Below are positions 15,790 through 24,020 of a stretch of DNA of 64,000 bases, one piece after another (positions within the stretch are counted from its first letter, which is position 1; each line of letters opens with the position of its first letter). A program made the translations under genes and the position numbers. This stretch comes from Streptomyces deccanensis (GTDB lineage Bacteria; Actinomycetota; Actinomycetes; Streptomycetales; Streptomycetaceae): assembly GCF_022385335.1 (NCBI RefSeq), contig NZ_CP092431.1, positions 8,370,001 to 8,434,000 on the forward strand, read 5' to 3'. The notes below the pieces were generated by a model. That model searched no databases. It was given only the letters and a program-made list of their open reading frames with translations, and was not told the DNA's origin.

Positions 15790-17478
15790 ATGGTGCATCG
15801 ACACCATCGCGAGACCTACTACGTCGTCAACGAGGGCCGGATCCTGGAGTTCGAGAAGGGGGCGGCGGTCGCGCGCGTACCGAGCGCGACCGAGCAGCAG
15901 ATGGCCTTCCGCTTCTCCCGGTTCGGCGAGAAGGGAGTCCAGCTCGACGAGGAACTGCTCGGCAAGCTGGCCGTGGCCATGACCACGGGCACCGGCGGCG
16001 CCGACCCCGACTCGGGGGAGCCCGGGGCGTCGGTCCCGGCGGGGTTCACCTATCTCGGTCAGTTCGTCGACCACGACCTGACCCTGGACCGCACCCAGGT
16101 GGGACTGGGCGAACCGGTCCCGGTCGAGGACCTGGTGCAGGGGCGCAGCCCCGCCCTCGACCTGGACTCGCTCTACGGCATGGGCCCGCGCCACGCGGGC
16201 AGTGCCCGCTTCTACGAGTCCGACGGCCGCCTGCGGATGGGTACCACGCTCGGCGTGCCCTTCCCGCCGGAGTCGACGTCCAACATCGACCACGCGGGCT
16301 TCGACCTGCCGAGGGCCGGCGAGGCGGCCGGGGGCACCCGGGCCGACAGGCGCGCCCCGCTCATCCCGGACGCGCGCAACGACGAGAACCTCGCGGTCGG
16401 CCAGCTCCACCTGGCGTTCATCCGCTTCCACAACCGTGTCGTCGACCTCCTCGCCGAGCGCGGAGTGCCCGAGCACCGGCTGTTCCAGGCGGCCCGGGAC
16501 ATCGTCGTGAAGCACTACCAGTGGGTGCTGCGCACCGACTTCCTGCCGCGCATCGTCGACCCGGACATCGTCGAGCGGGTCTTCACCCGGGGGCGCAAGC
16601 ACTTCGAGCGGCCCGGATACGTGCGCCCCGGCGACTTCCCGACGATGCCCATCGAGTTCTCGGTGGCCGCCTACCGCCTCGGCCACAGCATGGTGCGCGG
16701 GGCCTACCAGTGGAACAGCGTGTTCCGCGCGGGCGGCCCGGGGCCGATCGCCTCGCTCGGCCTGCTGTTCCGCTTCAGCGGCACGGCCGGCAACCTCACA
16801 CCGGGCCCGGACGACCTGAGCGACCTCGACGACCCGAACTCCGGGGAGAACCTGCGGCTGCCGAGCAACTGGATCGTCGACTTCCGTCGGCTGTTCGACT
16901 TCGGCGAGATCGGCCGTGACGACCTGGTCGTGCCCGAGGCCGAGTTCAACGTGGCCAAGCGGCTCGACACGCTCCTCGTCGACCCGTTGTCCACGCTGCC
17001 CACCGGCACCTTCGACGGTCGAGGCCGCCCGGCCCCGCCGCCGATCCAGCGCAACCTCGCGTTCCGCAACCTGGTGCGGGCCTCGATGGTCGAGCTGGCC
17101 ACCGGGCCGCAACTGGCCGCCCAGATGGGTTTCAAGCCGCTGACGGAGGACCAGATCCTGCGCGGCAACGGCGGAGCCGCACTGGAGGGGCTCTCCGACA
17201 CCGAGCGCGCCCAGCTGGTGGAGCACACCCCGCTGTGGTTCTACGTGCTGCGCGAGGCCGAGGTGAACGAAGCACGCCCCGGCAGCCTCACCGGTGTCGG
17301 CGGCACCCTCGTCGCGGAGGTGTTCCACCGGGCGATGGAGGGCAGCCGGAGGTCGATCGTGAAGCACCCTGGCTGGCGCCCGAGCCTCCCGTCCCACCGC
17401 AAGGGCAGGTTCACCATGGCGGACCTGCTGCTCTTCGCCTTCGAGAACGACCCGGAGCTGCTGAACCCGCTGGGATGA
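15790..17478 (+). CDS. Animal-type haem peroxidase
   Basis: A protein of 562 residues of the peroxidase-cyclooxygenase superfamily. The distal haem region reads G-Q-F-V-D94-H95-D96-L-T-L, with the presumed distal His and the calcium/haem-linking Asp residues. The proximal region reads A-Y-R-L-G-H-S-M-V-R, and N-L-T-P and the R-N-D-E-N dimer-type motif are also present. No signal peptide is seen, although most animal relatives are secreted. The ATG follows GGGGAC. It stands alone between the GH89 gene and a hypothetical gene, so its substrate is unknown. Confidence 0.92.
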   Translation: MVHRHHRETYYVVNEGRILEFEKGAAVARVPSATEQQMAFRFSRFGEKGVQLDEELLGKLAVAMTTGTGGADPDSGEPGASVPAGFTYLGQFVDHDLTLDRTQVGLGEPVPVEDLVQGRSPALDLDSLYGMGPRHAGSARFYESDGRLRMGTTLGVPFPPESTSNIDHAGFDLPRAGEAAGGTRADRRAPLIPDARNDENLAVGQLHLAFIRFHNRVVDLLAERGVPEHRLFQAARDIVVKHYQWVLRTDFLPRIVDPDIVERVFTRGRKHFERPGYVRPGDFPTMPIEFSVAAYRLGHSMVRGAYQWNSVFRAGGPGPIASLGLLFRFSGTAGNLTPGPDDLSDLDDPNSGENLRLPSNWIVDFRRLFDFGEIGRDDLVVPEAEFNVAKRLDTLLVDPLSTLPTGTFDGRGRPAPPPIQRNLAFRNLVRASMVELATGPQLAAQMGFKPLTEDQILRGNGGAALEGLSDTERAQLVEHTPLWFYVLREAEVNEARPGSLTGVGGTLVAEVFHRAMEGSRRSIVKHPGWRPSLPSHRKGRFTMADLLLFAFENDPELLNPLG

Positions 17479-17556
17479 GCGGCCACCAGTCGTGAGCCCC
17501 GGCGTCGCGAACCGTGAGCGAGAGCCCATGGTCCGCGACGCCGGGGACCAGGTCGG

Positions 17557-18213
17557 CTACGCCCGTCTCGGTGAGGCCAGCAGATACCGCTCGCGTGTGC
17601 GTGGGTCCGTGTGCTCGCCCACCTGCCAGCCCGCCTCCACCAGCGTCGCCCCGCAGGCCCGCAGCGCCTCCGCGTCGGGCTCCCGCACGGCGACGGCCTC
17701 GGGCTGGGGCGTGGCCCGCACGCGGTAACCCCCGCCCGCCGGGTCCGTTCCGGCGGGCCGGTGGCCCGCGGCCTCCAGTGCCAGTGCGGCGGCCTGCACG
17801 AGATGCGTGCGCTCCCAGCCGCAGGGGCGGTCCGTGGCGCCGTCGGTGTTGGTCATCCGGCGCAGCTCCAGAAGCCCCTGCCAGGCGCTGTGGACCTCAC
17901 GTGCCCGAGCCGGTCCGGTGGCGGCGGCCTCCTCACCGCCGACCCGCGCGGCGAAGACGCCCGTACCGACGGGAGCGGTGTCCGTCCGGGCCGGCTCGCG
18001 GGGGGCCGTCTCCGGGACCGGTGCAGGTGCCGTCTCCCGTATGCGGTGTCCGGCCGGGGTGAGGAAGTGGTCGTGCGGCGGGCGCGGATGCCGGAAGGCC
18101 AGCCCCCGCTTCACCAGGGCCGCGAGCTGGTACTCCGTGCCCGTCAGGCGCCCGGTCACGGGGTCGGCGGCGTCGATGATCCGCCGCTGCGCGGCGGTCG
18201 GCGGTCGTGTCAC
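17557..18213 (-). CDS. Hypothetical protein, Pro/Ala-rich
   Basis: A protein of about 218 residues that I do not recognise. The first 60 residues (R-R-I-I-D-A-A-D-P-V-T-G-R-L-T-G, then L-V-K-R-G-L-A-F and L-T-P-A-G-x-R-I-R) look like a winged-helix fold. A Pro/Ala-rich linker follows, then a segment with W-E-R-x-H-L-V-Q-A-A-A-L-A-L-E-A-A-G-H-R. No membrane segment. GTG 18213 was chosen because GGAGGG precedes it; starting at 18303 would overlap the upstream phosphatase gene. A DNA-binding role is possible but unproven. Confidence 0.65.
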   Translation of the reverse strand: MTRPPTAAQRRIIDAADPVTGRLTGTEYQLAALVKRGLAFRHPRPPHDHFLTPAGHRIRETAPAPVPETAPREPARTDTAPVGTGVFAARVGGEEAAATGPARAREVHSAWQGLLELRRMTNTDGATDRPCGWERTHLVQAAALALEAAGHRPAGTDPAGGGYRVRATPQPEAVAVREPDAEALRACGATLVEAGWQVGEHTDPRTRERYLLASPRRA

Positions 18214-18283
18214 GGCACCCTCCCTCACCTCGCCCGGCCGTGGGCCCCCGCCCGAACCGGTTGTGGTCCGACCCTTCTGAAGG

Positions 18284-18883
18284 CTACGAGGGGGGTCTGA
18301 CATTCCACCCCGCGACGACCGGCCGCCCGTGCTCCGTGCCGAGTCGGCAGACCGTGCCCGTGGCCAGCTGGAACAGCGCGCCCCCGGAGGCGGGCAGTCC
18401 GAGATAGCGGGCGGTGAGGACCCGCAGGAAGTGCCCGTGGGCCACGAGCACCACGCTCCCCTCGTTGTTCCCCAGTGCCGCGTGCGCCTTCGCCAGCATG
18501 CGGTCGGCCCGCGCGCCGACCTCCTCCGGGCTCTCGCCGGGGTGCTCCGGCGGTCCCGGTGCGACCCCGTCCGTGAACAGGAACCAGTCCGGCCGGGTGC
18601 GGTGGATCTCCACGGTCGTGACGCCCTCGTACCCGCCGTAGTCCCACTCGACGAGGTCGGCGTCGACGCGCGCCCCGCTGAGCCCGGCCAGGTCGGCCGT
18701 CTCCCGGGCCCGCTTCAGCGGACTCACGAACACGGCCCCGACGCGGTGCGAACCGAGCAGCGGGGCGAGGCCGCGTGCCTGCTCGCGGCCCCGGTCCGTC
18801 AGTGAGATGTCGGTCCAACTGGTGTGCTGCCCGGACAACGACCACTCGGTCTCACCGTGCCGCACAAGAAGAAGATCACCCAT
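18284..18883 (-). CDS. Histidine phosphatase family protein
   Basis: A protein of 199 residues of the phosphoglycerate mutase-like superfamily. The catalytic R8-H9-G10-E11-T motif is near the N terminus; S-P-L-K-R-A-R-E-T-A, the E-W-D-Y-G acid loop and the second catalytic His in V-A-H-G-H follow. The length fits small bacterial broad-range phosphatases rather than glycolytic mutases. Cytoplasmic; substrate unknown. Transcribed toward the hypothetical gene at 17557. Confidence 0.9.
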   Translation of the reverse strand: MGDLLLVRHGETEWSLSGQHTSWTDISLTDRGREQARGLAPLLGSHRVGAVFVSPLKRARETADLAGLSGARVDADLVEWDYGGYEGVTTVEIHRTRPDWFLFTDGVAPGPPEHPGESPEEVGARADRMLAKAHAALGNNEGSVVLVAHGHFLRVLTARYLGLPASGGALFQLATGTVCRLGTEHGRPVVAGWNVRPPS

Positions 18884-18926
18884 GCCCCCAGGCTACGAGC
18901 CCCCGGCGGCCGACGGCGTCCGTCTC

Positions 18927-19460
18927 TCACAGGGCACGGGCCCACCGCTCCAACTCCGCGAACTCCGCCTCCCGCAGCCCCCGGCGCGGATCGATGCGCA
19001 GCAGCAGCGCGGCGGTGTCGTGGTGCTCGGCCACATGGCGTGCGTCGAGATCGGTGATCATGTCGTCCACCCAGACGAACGGTCGTCCCGCCGCCCACCG
19101 CAGGACCTGCCGGGTCTTCCAGTACAGCCCGTCGGGGTCCTCGGTGAAGAGGTCGGTGAACTCGATGACCGGCAGATCGCGGGGCAGCCCGATCACGGGG
19201 CCGATCATCGCGTTGGCCTCGTGCATCCAGGTCGTCGCCCACGCCAACTCGTAGGGCAGCGCGAGGAGTCGCTCGCCGTGCGCCGGATTGAGGCGGACGC
19301 GCAGGCCCCGGCGCAGCCGCCGGGAGCCCGGTTTCTGCCGGGCGGACCAGTTGGCGGGGCGCATCCGGTGGGTCACATAGCCGTCAGGACGCCACCACCG
19401 GGCGCCGAAGGGGTTGAGGGGGCCGTCTACGTCGAGGAGGAGCAGCGGGCGATCGGTCAT
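18927..19460 (-). CDS. HAD-like protein
   Basis: A protein of 177 residues. It opens with L-L-L-L-D-V-D-G-P-L-N-P, the HAD motif I with two Asp. A W-A-T-T-W segment fits motif II, and V-D-D-x-x-T-D-L-D fits motif IV. Motif III is not obvious. Actinobacteria carry many such small HAD-domain proteins of unknown substrate. It lies 43 bp upstream of the histidine phosphatase, so the two phosphatase-type genes may be co-transcribed. Confidence 0.82.
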   Translation of the reverse strand: MTDRPLLLLDVDGPLNPFGARWWRPDGYVTHRMRPANWSARQKPGSRRLRRGLRVRLNPAHGERLLALPYELAWATTWMHEANAMIGPVIGLPRDLPVIEFTDLFTEDPDGLYWKTRQVLRWAAGRPFVWVDDMITDLDARHVAEHHDTAALLLRIDPRRGLREAEFAELERWARAL

Positions 19461-19626
19461 GGGGAAGGGCTACCCATGCCGGGTGGGCACCGATGCCCGC
19501 ACACCCGCGTACGCCGACGCCCCGGTCCACGTACGCGACGGTGCCGTACCGCCGCCGACGGCCACCGGTACGGGTCGTCGAGGACCGTGGGTACCGGCCG
19601 TCGGCGACCGCGGATTCGGCAGTCGG

Positions 19627-20835
19627 CTACTGTCGGTATCCGCTCAGGAAGCGGCCGATCCGGCTGATCGCCGCGTCCAGGTCGTCGGCGTGGGGGAGGG
19701 TGAGGATGCGGAAGTGGTCGGGGGTCGGCCAGTTGAAGCCGGTGCCCTGGACGACCTGGATCTTCTCGCGGAGGAGGAGGTCCAGGACGAACTTCTCGTC
19801 GTCGTGGATCCGGTGGACCTTGGGGTCGAGCCGGGGGAAGGCGTAGAGGGCTCCCTTGGGCTTCACACAGGAGACGCCGGGGATCTCGTTGAGCTTCTCC
19901 CACACCACGTTGCGCTGCTCGTGCAGGCGGCCGCCCGGTGTGGTGAGGTCGGTGATCGACTGGCGGCCCCCGAGCGCGGCCTGGATGGCGTACTGGGCGG
20001 GCGCGTTGGCGCACAGCCGCATGGAGGCCAGCATCGTCAGGCCCTCCAGGTAGTTGCGGGCGTGCTGCTTGGGGCCGGTGACGACCAGCCAGCCGGAGCG
20101 GAAACCCGCGACGCGGTACGTCTTGGAGAGCCCGCAGAAGGTGAGGACGACCAGGTCGGGGGCGAGCGCGGCGGCCGAGTGGTGGACGGCGTCGTCGTAC
20201 AGGATCTGGTCGTAGATCTCGTCGGCGAAGACCATCAGGCCGTGGCGGCGGGCGAGGTCGAGGATGCCCTCGATGATCTCCTTGGGGTAGACCGCGCCGG
20301 TGGGGTTGTTCGGGTTGATGATGACGACGGCCCTGGTGCGGTCGGTGATCTTCGACGCCATGTCGTCGAGGTCCGGGTACCAGTCGGCCTGTTCGTCGCA
20401 GAGGTAGTGGACCGCCTTGCCGCCGGCGAGGGTGGTCACCGCCGTCCAGAGGGGGAAGTCGGGGGCGGGGATCAGGATCTCGTCGCCGTCCTCGATCAAC
20501 GCCTGTACGGCCATGGAGACCAGCTCGGAGACGCCGTTGCCGAGGAAGACGTCGTCCACGTCGACGTCGAGGCCGCGCTCCTGGTAGCGCTGGGCGACCG
20601 CGCGGCGGGCCGAGAGGATGCCGCGCGAGTCCGTGTAGCCGTGGGCCTGCGGGAGCATCCGGATCATGTCCTGGATGATCTCCTCCGGCGCCTCGAAGCC
20701 GAAGAGCGCGGGGTTGCCGGTGTTGAGGCGCAGGACGCTGTGGCCCGCCTCCTCCAACGCGTTGGCGTGCTCGATCACGGGGCCGCGGATCTCGTAACAG
20801 ACCTCGCTGAGCTTGCTCGACTGCCGGAACTCCAT
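19627..20835 (-). CDS. Pyridoxal-phosphate aminotransferase (alanine aminotransferase AlaA-like)
   Basis: A protein of 402 residues, fold type I. Motifs: N-T-G-N-P near the N terminus, G-N-G-V-S-E-L-V-S-M (phosphate loop), I-N-P-N-N-P-T-G-A-V-Y, A-D-E-I-Y-D and the PLP lysine in F-C-G-L-S-K-T-Y-R-V-A-G-F-R-S-G-W. These fit AlaA/AlaT-type enzymes that make alanine from pyruvate and glutamate. Start at ATG 20835 with GAGGG upstream. Divergent from the HxlR regulator; an inverted repeat CTTGG-N5-CCAAG lies between them. Confidence 0.9.
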   Translation of the reverse strand: MEFRQSSKLSEVCYEIRGPVIEHANALEEAGHSVLRLNTGNPALFGFEAPEEIIQDMIRMLPQAHGYTDSRGILSARRAVAQRYQERGLDVDVDDVFLGNGVSELVSMAVQALIEDGDEILIPAPDFPLWTAVTTLAGGKAVHYLCDEQADWYPDLDDMASKITDRTRAVVIINPNNPTGAVYPKEIIEGILDLARRHGLMVFADEIYDQILYDDAVHHSAAALAPDLVVLTFCGLSKTYRVAGFRSGWLVVTGPKQHARNYLEGLTMLASMRLCANAPAQYAIQAALGGRQSITDLTTPGGRLHEQRNVVWEKLNEIPGVSCVKPKGALYAFPRLDPKVHRIHDDEKFVLDLLLREKIQVVQGTGFNWPTPDHFRILTLPHADDLDAAISRIGRFLSGYRQ

Positions 20836-20863
20836 GCGCCCTCGCCCTCCGGTTGTTGTGTTG

Positions 20864-20878
20864 CTTGGTTTTACCAAG
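20864..20878. promoter_or_regulatory. Inverted repeat between aminotransferase and HxlR genes
   Basis: CTTGG-TTTTA-CCAAG, with another GCTTGG at 20884. It lies in the 85-bp gap between the two divergent starts, as expected for an operator of the adjacent HxlR regulator. Confidence 0.5.
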
Positions 20879-20920
20879 TAGGTGCTTGGAAAGTCCAACG
20901 ACATGTCTAGACTGCGTCCC

Positions 20921-21553
20921 ATGTCACCTCGCCGAAGCTACGACCAGTACTGTTCCGCCGCGCGGGCGCTCGACCTCGTCGGTGACCGCTGGACCCTGCT
21001 GATCGTGCGCGAACTGCTGGCCGGGCCGCGCCGCTACACGGATCTGCACGCGGACCTGCCGGGCGTCAGCACGGACGTGCTGGCGTCGCGGCTGAAGGAC
21101 ATGGAGCGGGACGGTCTGTCGACGCGGCGTCGGCTGCCGCCGCCGGGGGCCGCGTATGTGTACGAACTCACCGACCGGGGGCGCCAGTTGCTGCCGGTGC
21201 TGCAGGCGCTGGGGGCGTGGGGGGAGTCGGCGCTCGGGGAGCGCCGGGCCACGGACGCGGTACGGGCGCACTGGTTCGCGCTGCCGCTGCTGCGGGCGCT
21301 GCGCGGTGCGGGCGCCGGGCTGGTCGAAGTCCGGCTGGAGGAGGGGGCGTTCCATGTGTGGGCCGGTGCGGAGGAGGGGCCGGTGTACGGGGACGGGCCC
21401 GCGCCCGGGGAGGCGGACGTACGACTGACCCTCGACGCCGACACCTGCGGTGTGCTCGGGCGGGGGGAGTTGGGGTTGCGGGAGGCGGTTCGGGTGGGGC
21501 GGGTGGAGGTGCGTGGGGAGGGGGCGTTGGCCAAGGAGTTGCGGGAGGGGTAG
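20921..21553 (+). CDS. HxlR-family winged-helix regulator
   Basis: A protein of about 210 residues. The first 100 residues are an HxlR domain: Y-C-S-A-A-R-A-L-D-L-V-G-D-R-W-T-L-L-I-V-R-E-L-L, R-R-Y-T-D-L, G-V-S-T-D-V-L-A-S-R-L-K-D-M, and Y-E-L-T-D-R-G. The remaining 110 residues resemble an SCP2/alkyl-sulfatase-C-like domain often attached in actinobacterial HxlR proteins; this part is less certain. ATG 20921 was chosen for homology; ATG 20903 and GTG 20882 are in frame. No strong ribosome-binding site is seen. Probably controls the divergent aminotransferase. Confidence 0.88.
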   Translation: MSPRRSYDQYCSAARALDLVGDRWTLLIVRELLAGPRRYTDLHADLPGVSTDVLASRLKDMERDGLSTRRRLPPPGAAYVYELTDRGRQLLPVLQALGAWGESALGERRATDAVRAHWFALPLLRALRGAGAGLVEVRLEEGAFHVWAGAEEGPVYGDGPAPGEADVRLTLDADTCGVLGRGELGLREAVRVGRVEVRGEGALAKELREG

Positions 21554-21580
21554 GGGTGGGGGCCGTTTGCGCGCCGTCGC

Positions 21581-21800
21581 CGGGTGCGGGTGCGTGGGGC
21601 TTCTCGCGCAGTTCCCCGCGCCCCTGAAAAGCAGGGGCTGCGCCCCGTGCTTTTCAGGCCCGCAGTCCGGTTGCTTTTCAGGCCCGCGGGGCCGTGGTCT
21701 TTCCGGCGCAGGCGGCCGTTGCCTTTCAGGCCTCGGACGCCTGGTGCTTTTAGGGGCGCGGGGAACTGCGCGACCAGCCCCCACGCACCCGCACCCGACA
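21581..21800. repeat. Dispersed palindromic repeat, copy A
   Basis: A roughly 217-bp palindromic block. Its outer 19 bp (21581-21599 and 21779-21797) are perfect inverted repeats. Inside lie CGCGCAGTTCCCCGCGCCCC with its complement, and AAAAGCAGGGG / GCTTTT modules. Relatives are at 32828, 44261 and 46298. It sits between convergent genes and may act as a terminator. Confidence 0.8.
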
Positions 21801-21830
21801 GCGGCGCTCAACGGCCCGTGGCGGCAGCCG

Positions 21831-22646
21831 TTACGCGCCCGGTGGCGGTGGGACGTGCCGTGGTCGGCCCGACCCGCGCGTCAGCGTGTACCCGCCGATC
21901 CCCGCCAGCGCGGCCAGCGCCGCCCCCAGGGCCGTCCACACCCAGCGGTCGCTCCACCAGCCGGAGGCCCACCCGTCGTCGGGTTCGAGGGAGGAGAGGA
22001 CGGCCCCGGCCGAGGAGTCCTCCTCGTCCTCCTGCTCCGACGTGACGGCGATCCCCGGCACCAACGGCTCCGCCAGCGCCCCGTCGACCGCCGCCGACCC
22101 GCCGACGTCCTTGGAGTCGACCTCGACCTCCGCCCCGACCGGCAGTCCCAGGTCCGCCGTGGCCAGCCGGGTCGTGGTCAGCCGGAGGTAGTACGTGCCC
22201 GGCAGGGGGTCGTCGGCCCACTCCTCCGACCAGGCGCGGACCGTACGCAGGGTGCACGACAGCTCCACGGTGCCGGCCCCCGCCCCGGCGGTCCGCGTCT
22301 GCGCGCCGTACTGGCAGGCCTGGCGGCGCCGCAGCCCGTCGTACACGTCGATCTGCCAGGTCGAGGAGGACGCGGCCCCCTCGGGCAGCTTCACGCTCGC
22401 CCGCACGTTGGGCCGCTGCCCCGCGTCGGCCGGGAACGACCAGTACAGGTAGTCCCCGGTCGAGGCGCTCGCCGTCGCGGTCTGCCCCTGCTCGAACTCC
22501 GTGGCCGTACGGAAGGAGGTGCCCGCCTCGGTGGGCGCGTCACCGCCGTCCGAGGGGCTCGCGGAGGGCGTGGAGTCCGCGACGGCCGGGGAGACCGCCA
22601 GGCCCAGCGCCAGCAGAGCCGCGCTCAACACACGTGTGATCCGCAT
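21831..22646 (-). CDS. Secreted/membrane-anchored protein, partner of VWA protein
   Basis: A protein of 271 residues. It starts with a signal peptide (M-R-I-T-R-V, hydrophobic run, A-V-A-D cleavage region near residue 25). A Ser/Ala-rich stretch follows, then a beta-rich domain with Y-L-Y-W-S-F-P-A-D-A-G-Q-R-P and T-Y-Y-L-R-L-T. Near the C terminus one membrane helix (W-T-A-L-G-A-A-L-A-A-L-A-G) is followed by a short basic tail. Its ATG overlaps the stop of the VWA gene (ATGA), so the two are made together. Function unknown; the domain resembles lectin/adhesin-type beta sandwiches only in a general way. Confidence 0.8.
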   Translation of the reverse strand: MRITRVLSAALLALGLAVSPAVADSTPSASPSDGGDAPTEAGTSFRTATEFEQGQTATASASTGDYLYWSFPADAGQRPNVRASVKLPEGAASSSTWQIDVYDGLRRRQACQYGAQTRTAGAGAGTVELSCTLRTVRAWSEEWADDPLPGTYYLRLTTTRLATADLGLPVGAEVEVDSKDVGGSAAVDGALAEPLVPGIAVTSEQEDEEDSSAGAVLSSLEPDDGWASGWWSDRWVWTALGAALAALAGIGGYTLTRGSGRPRHVPPPPGA

Positions 22647-23914
22647 CAGTTGGTCCTCCAGACCGCGACCCGCCAGCGTGACAGCCAGCCCCACAGCACA
22701 CCCGCCAGGAACCCGACGAGCACCAGCACTCCGAGCAGCCACCAGCCACGGCCGAGGCCGAAGGAGGCCACGTCGGCGGCCTGGTCGGGACCGTCCACGA
22801 CGTCGACGGTGATCTCCAGCGGCAGTCCGGGCGTGGTCTTCACACCGCTCGCGGGCGAGTAGGAGTGGGTCACCTGGAGGCAGACCGTCTCGGCGGTGTC
22901 CTCGTCCTCCTCGTCCTCGGCCTCCGGCTTCGGGTGGCGCAGACCCGTGGAGATGACATCGGTACGGCCCGTGCCGGCCGCCTCGCCGCGTACGATCTCG
23001 CGGTTCTTGGTGGTCACCGCGCGCAGCAGGACCCCGTAGTCCGGGTTGACGTCACGGTCCGCCGCGACGCTCACCGAGGCCCGCAGCTCCTGGCCCGGCT
23101 TCACGTCCACGCGGTACCAGCGCTCCTTGCCGAACTCCTCGCGGTCCGTGTAGAGACCGGACGTGAGCGTCGGCGCCTGCGCGCACGCCTCGGCGCCCTC
23201 CACGGCCTTCGGCACGACCACGGGGTCGGCGGCCCGGTCGACCAACTGGTTGACCCGGTCGGTGAGTTCGTCGCGGTGCTCGATCGAGGTGTACGTGCCG
23301 CCGGTCGCCTCGGCGATACAGCTCAGCTGCAGCCGCATCTTGGCGTTGGGGACCAGGCCGAGCGTGTCGATGGTCAGGCCGATGCCCTTCGCCGCGATCT
23401 CGCGGGCCACCTCGCACGGGTCGAGCGGGGCGCACGTGTCCTCGCCGTCGCTGATCAGCACGATGCGCTTGGTGCCCTCGCCGCCCTCCAGGTCGTCCGC
23501 CGCCTTCAGCAGCGCGGGGCCGATCGGGGTCCAGCCGGTCGGCGCGAGCGTCGCCACCGCCGTCTTCGCCTCGGTGCGGTCCAGCGGCCCCACCGGGTAG
23601 AGCTGCGCGGTGTCCTTGCAGCCCGTCTTCCGGTCGTCGCCCGGGTAGTTGGCGCCCAGCGTGCGGATGCCGAGCTGAACCTCCTCGGGCGTGGCGTCCA
23701 GCACCTCGTTGAACGCCTGCTTCGCCGCGGCCATGCGGGACTGGCCGTCGATGTCCTTCGCCCGCATCGAACCGCTCACGTCCAGCAGGAGGTTGACCTT
23801 GGGCGCGGTGGCCGTGGTCTCGTCGGCGACGGCCGTGGACGGGACCGCGATCCCGGCCGTCAGGGCGGCGAGCAGGGCGAACACCCCTGCTGCCAGCCGT
23901 TGTCTTGTGATCAT
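22646..23914 (-). CDS. Secreted von Willebrand factor A-domain protein, C-terminal membrane anchor
   Basis: A protein of 422 residues. A signal peptide ends near residue 30 (T-A-V-A-D). The VWA domain (about 38-220) has an intact metal-ion-dependent adhesion site: D45-V-S47-G-S49, a Thr in T-G-W-T-P-I-G and the acidic loop I-S-D-G-E-D-T. A beta-rich region follows, with a 10-residue acidic run (E/D) near residue 335. One membrane helix lies at about 395-415 with a basic tail. It probably displays a metal-dependent binding domain on the cell surface. Coupled to the downstream membrane protein. Confidence 0.9.
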   Translation of the reverse strand: MITRQRLAAGVFALLAALTAGIAVPSTAVADETTATAPKVNLLLDVSGSMRAKDIDGQSRMAAAKQAFNEVLDATPEEVQLGIRTLGANYPGDDRKTGCKDTAQLYPVGPLDRTEAKTAVATLAPTGWTPIGPALLKAADDLEGGEGTKRIVLISDGEDTCAPLDPCEVAREIAAKGIGLTIDTLGLVPNAKMRLQLSCIAEATGGTYTSIEHRDELTDRVNQLVDRAADPVVVPKAVEGAEACAQAPTLTSGLYTDREEFGKERWYRVDVKPGQELRASVSVAADRDVNPDYGVLLRAVTTKNREIVRGEAAGTGRTDVISTGLRHPKPEAEDEEDEDTAETVCLQVTHSYSPASGVKTTPGLPLEITVDVVDGPDQAADVASFGLGRGWWLLGVLVLVGFLAGVLWGWLSRWRVAVWRTN

Positions 23915-24020
23915 CGGCGGATCCTATTGATCCGGAGGGCCGCGCTTCAAAACGAGACCCGCTGTTGACGGGCCGTTCACCGGACCGACCTGGGCGGCCC
24001 GGTCCCTCCGTCGACACCGC